In this document: piece by piece, positions 63,604 through 64,000 of the stretch
Numbering within the stretch: the stretch's first letter is position 1
How the letters are laid out: each line of letters begins with the position of its first letter
Assembly (NCBI RefSeq): GCF_900143075.1
Contig: NZ_FRCY01000007.1
Coordinates: 1-64,000, forward strand
Direction of reading: 5' to 3'
Origin: Cyclobacterium lianum
Lineage (GTDB): Bacteria; Bacteroidota; Bacteroidia; Cytophagales; Cyclobacteriaceae
DNA: 64,000 bases
Made by a program: the position numbers and the translations under genes
Notes under the pieces: model-generated
What the model was told of the DNA's origin: nothing
What the model saw: the letters and a program-made list of their open reading frames with translations, nothing else
Database searches by the model: none

Positions 63604-64000
63604 TTAATGACCAATATCCAGTACCATACGGCCTTCTATCTGTCCCTTTTTCATTTGATCAAAGATTAGGTTGATATCTTCCAGCGGAGCGGATTTTACC
63701 GTGGTGGTTACCTTTCCTTCCATTGCAAAGTCGATAGCTTCCTGCAGGTCTTTCCTGGTGCCAACAATGGAGCCCCGTACCGTATAGCGATTCAATACGG
63801 TTTCAAAAATGGGCAGATCAAAGCTACCGGGAGGAAGTCCATTCATTACCAGCGTTCCTTTTCTGCGTAGCAGGTCCAGCGCCTGCCGGAAAGCCACTGG
63901 TGACACAGCCGTGACCAACACGCCATGAACACCACCCGTTTCTTTCCGGGCATTCATCACTTCATCGGGATTTTTACCGTTGACCACTCTATCAGCTCCA
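63604..64000 (-). CDS. Zinc-dependent alcohol dehydrogenase, C-terminal part (runs off the window)
   Basis: The frame is open to the right edge (…GADRVVNGKN) so the start lies beyond 64000; the internal Met at 63987 is not the start. About 130 residues of the nucleotide-binding and C-terminal part are visible: AVSPVAFRQALDLLRRKGTLVMNGLPPG, TVRGSIVGTRKDLQEAIDFA and the final GRMVLDIGH, characteristic of AdhP-type NAD-dependent alcohol dehydrogenases of the medium-chain family. The catalytic zinc ligands are outside the window. Confidence 0.9.
   Translation of the reverse strand, partial: GADRVVNGKNPDEVMNARKETGGVHGVLVTAVSPVAFRQALDLLRRKGTLVMNGLPPGSFDLPIFETVLNRYTVRGSIVGTRKDLQEAIDFAMEGKVTTTVKSAPLEDINLIFDQMKKGQIEGRMVLDIGH

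Noticed and set aside
1-64000. CRISPR array, tRNA or rRNA genes
   Set aside because: No regular direct repeats with spacers and no tRNA or rRNA sequence was noticed on either strand; a covariance-model search could still find a missed tRNA.

Overview
The window comes from a Bacteroidota chromosome, most likely an aerobic member of the Cytophagales (Cyclobacteriaceae-like). This is inferred from the SusC/SusD pair, the RteC-type regulator, an HYC_CC_PP copper protein, a NrtR-like sugar regulator, many DUF families typical of the phylum, weak Shine-Dalgarno use and a TAnnTTTG-type promoter element. I saw no rRNA, tRNA or CRISPR array.

Layout. (1) 1-8.7 kb: an intact SusC/SusD nutrient-uptake pair ending in a strong terminator. 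Downstream is a second SusC gene cut off after about 570 codons by unrelated DNA, probably the end of a mobile element. Facing the pair is a Nudix-fold regulator with a dead catalytic box. (2) 8.7-23.6 kb: ordinary chromosomal genes. These are a fused trehalose-6-phosphate synthase/phosphatase, a DUF2911-penicillin acylase-membrane protein operon, an EEP-family phosphatase/nuclease, an RND exporter, an M1 peptidase, a porin and small membrane or secreted proteins. (3) 23.6-36.8 kb: an accessory island. It holds a small operon with a DUF5675 lysin-like protein and two holin-sized membrane proteins; structured non-coding spacers carrying a duplicated hairpin element; a compact five-gene operon (XRE regulator, amino-methyltransferase, double-GHKL ATPase/histidine kinase, receiver-domain protein, HNH nuclease) that looks like a signalling-coupled restriction-modification or phage-defence system; and a mobile-element control module (DnaC-like ATPase, winged-helix replication protein, excisionase-type HTH, RteC). 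(4) 36.8-53.9 kb: a 17-kb minus-strand copper/silver resistance block. It contains a CPH-type P1B ATPase, a DUF2911 lipoprotein, a PepSY protein, an APC permease, a multicopper oxidase fused to an outer-membrane barrel, small metal-binding proteins, DUF3347, a Cus-type RND efflux system and HYC_CC_PP. (5) 54.0-61.6 kb: a second minus-strand operon with a P2-type cation ATPase, PRPP synthase, AMP/thymidine phosphorylase, a beta-CASP metallo-nuclease, an ATP-cone/Mrr nuclease and a 63-residue protein, which together look like a nucleotide-recycling or stress module. (6) 61.7-64.0 kb: a porin, a YceI protein and the 3' part of a zinc alcohol dehydrogenase running off the right edge.

How the parts work together. 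The copper block covers sensing or scavenging in the periplasm (HYC_CC_PP, TRASH, DUF3347), oxidation (multicopper oxidase), export across the inner membrane (CopB) and export across both membranes (Cus). In the defence operon, overlapping or nearly touching genes imply co-translation. Its kinase and receiver have the residues for phosphotransfer, so nuclease or methylase activity may be gated by a phosphorelay.

Limits. All family assignments are from reading the protein sequences. No database search was run. Promoters could rarely be placed with confidence. No integrase, relaxase or att site was found for the island.
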